Assembly: GCA_025927795.1 (NCBI GenBank)
Contig: JAICKT010000185.1
Span: 1 to 8,546, forward strand
Length of the DNA: 8,546 bases
Direction of reading: 5' to 3'
From: Parafilimonas sp.
GTDB lineage: Bacteria > Bacteroidota > Bacteroidia > Chitinophagales > Chitinophagaceae
The stretch's first letter is position 1, and every line of letters begins with the position of its first letter. The position numbers and the translations under genes are program-made. A model generated the notes under the pieces. It did no database searches. It saw only the letters and a list, made by a program, of their open reading frames with translations, and was not told the DNA's origin. Below, one piece after another: positions 7,989 to 8,546 of this stretch.

Positions 7989-8546
7989 CTATCCTATATT
8001 ATATTGTGTAAAAAACAATTTCTTCAAACGCATCAGGCATTTATATTTTTGATTTTTTGCATTGTCAGCATTTGTATAACCAAACGTTGATGCAATTTCG
8101 TGCATGCCTTTTTTCTGCAAATAATACGCTTCAAGCAAACTCTTACAAGGTTCTCCAAGACTTTTTAAAGCCCTTTCCATCATATTAAACTCTGCATTTC
8201 TGCGTTCATGCAATTCAAGATCTTCTTCAACAGAAACTGTTTGCTCATAATTTTCATTACCTGCATTTGTTCTGCTTAATTGTTGCAGGCGCTTTAACCA
8301 TAATCTTCTGCAAACAGAGTAAACGTAAGTTTTTATCTGGCATGTAAGCTCAAATGAATCAGATTTAGCTTTTTCATAAAGCGTTATCATTGCTTCCTGA
8401 AAAATATCTTTCGCTTCATCGTAAGACCCACTGTTATTAAGAATGAACGCAAGCACCATGTTAAAATTATCTTTATAAATTAATTCTATGGCTTTAGAAT
8501 CATGATGCGCCAGTCCTTTCAATAATAGCTGTTCGTTCGTGTCAGA
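7989..8546 (-). CDS. ECF-type sigma-70 RNA polymerase sigma factor, 5'-truncated
   Basis: The frame stays open to the window edge, adding 'SDTNEQLL' before the TTG at 8522. That is normal sigma-factor N-terminal sequence, so the real start is outside and 185 residues are visible. Region 2 (about 15-90) has the core-binding helix 'YDEAKDIFQEAMITLYEK' (42-59) and a 'TYVYSVCRRLWLKRL' DNA-melting/-10 recognition stretch. A variable acidic linker follows. Region 4 (about 120-178) has 'ERALKSLGEPCKSLLEAYY' and the helix-turn-helix 'MHEIASTFGYTNADNAKNQKYKCLMRLKKLF', a form common in Bacteroidota ECF factors. It would direct RNA polymerase to a specific promoter set, probably in response to an envelope signal. 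The next gene, two bases downstream, encodes a membrane protein with an anti-sigma-like cytosolic domain, which suggests a sigma/anti-sigma pair. The target promoters are not identifiable here, and autoregulation cannot be judged because the upstream region is missing. Confidence 0.9.
   Translation of the reverse strand, partial: SDTNEQLLLKGLAHHDSKAIELIYKDNFNMVLAFILNNSGSYDEAKDIFQEAMITLYEKAKSDSFELTCQIKTYVYSVCRRLWLKRLQQLSRTNAGNENYEQTVSVEEDLELHERRNAEFNMMERALKSLGEPCKSLLEAYYLQKKGMHEIASTFGYTNADNAKNQKYKCLMRLKKLFFTQYNIG

Noticed and set aside
8520..8522. TTG as start codon of the sigma factor gene
   Set aside because: The eight codons upstream to the window edge are open and encode typical sigma-factor N-terminal sequence (SDTNEQLL), so the true start lies outside.
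6871..8546. Sigma factor/trypsin pair as part of an antiphage or conflict system
   Set aside because: No effector, STAND NTPase, CHAT, TIR or nuclease gene is visible; a membrane segment and anti-sigma-like domain fit envelope signalling better.

Overview
The window looks like an ordinary chromosomal stretch from an AT-rich member of the Bacteroidota, probably near Chitinophagaceae or Sphingobacteriia. The reasons are the lineage-typical full-length FtsX/MacB-type permease, a methylcrotonyl-CoA-type carboxyltransferase in the Bacteroidota style, an ECF sigma factor with the 'NADNAKNQKYKC' form of region 4, A-rich translation starts without clear Shine-Dalgarno sites, and one good match to the Bacteroidota -7 box (TAnnTTTG). 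The taxonomy is inferred from protein style; no marker gene is present.

Layout from left to right. (1) Bases 1-1281 (+) hold the C-terminal ~426 residues of a DUF4091/GH123-like glycoside hydrolase whose start lies outside the window, followed by a strong intrinsic terminator (1379-1405). (2) Bases 1543-3996 (+) encode a complete 817-residue ABC transporter permease with eight membrane segments and two FtsX domains; no ATPase is adjacent. (3) Bases 3997-4112 fill the whole gap between two convergent genes with two palindromes that are diverged inverted copies of each other, probably a degenerate intergenic repeat. (4) Bases 4112-5725 (-) encode the beta (carboxyltransferase) subunit of an acyl-CoA carboxylase, best matched to methylcrotonyl-CoA carboxylase. 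(5) Bases 5841-6743 (+), divergent from it, encode a sugar-phosphate nucleotidyltransferase-like protein. (6) After a minus-strand terminator (6821-6847), bases 6871-8546 on the minus strand hold a tightly coupled pair: an ECF sigma factor (5' end outside the window) and, two bases downstream, a single-pass membrane protein that joins an anti-sigma-like cytosolic domain to a periplasmic trypsin-like protease.

Apart from the sigma/protease pair, the genes show no common pathway; each has its own transcription direction or terminator. I see no phage, transposase, CRISPR, tRNA or rRNA. No clearly new system is visible. The points most worth a second look are the sigma factor/membrane-protease pair, the Asn-Glu in place of the Asp-Glu catalytic pair in the GH123-like protein, and the inverted palindromes between the convergent genes.
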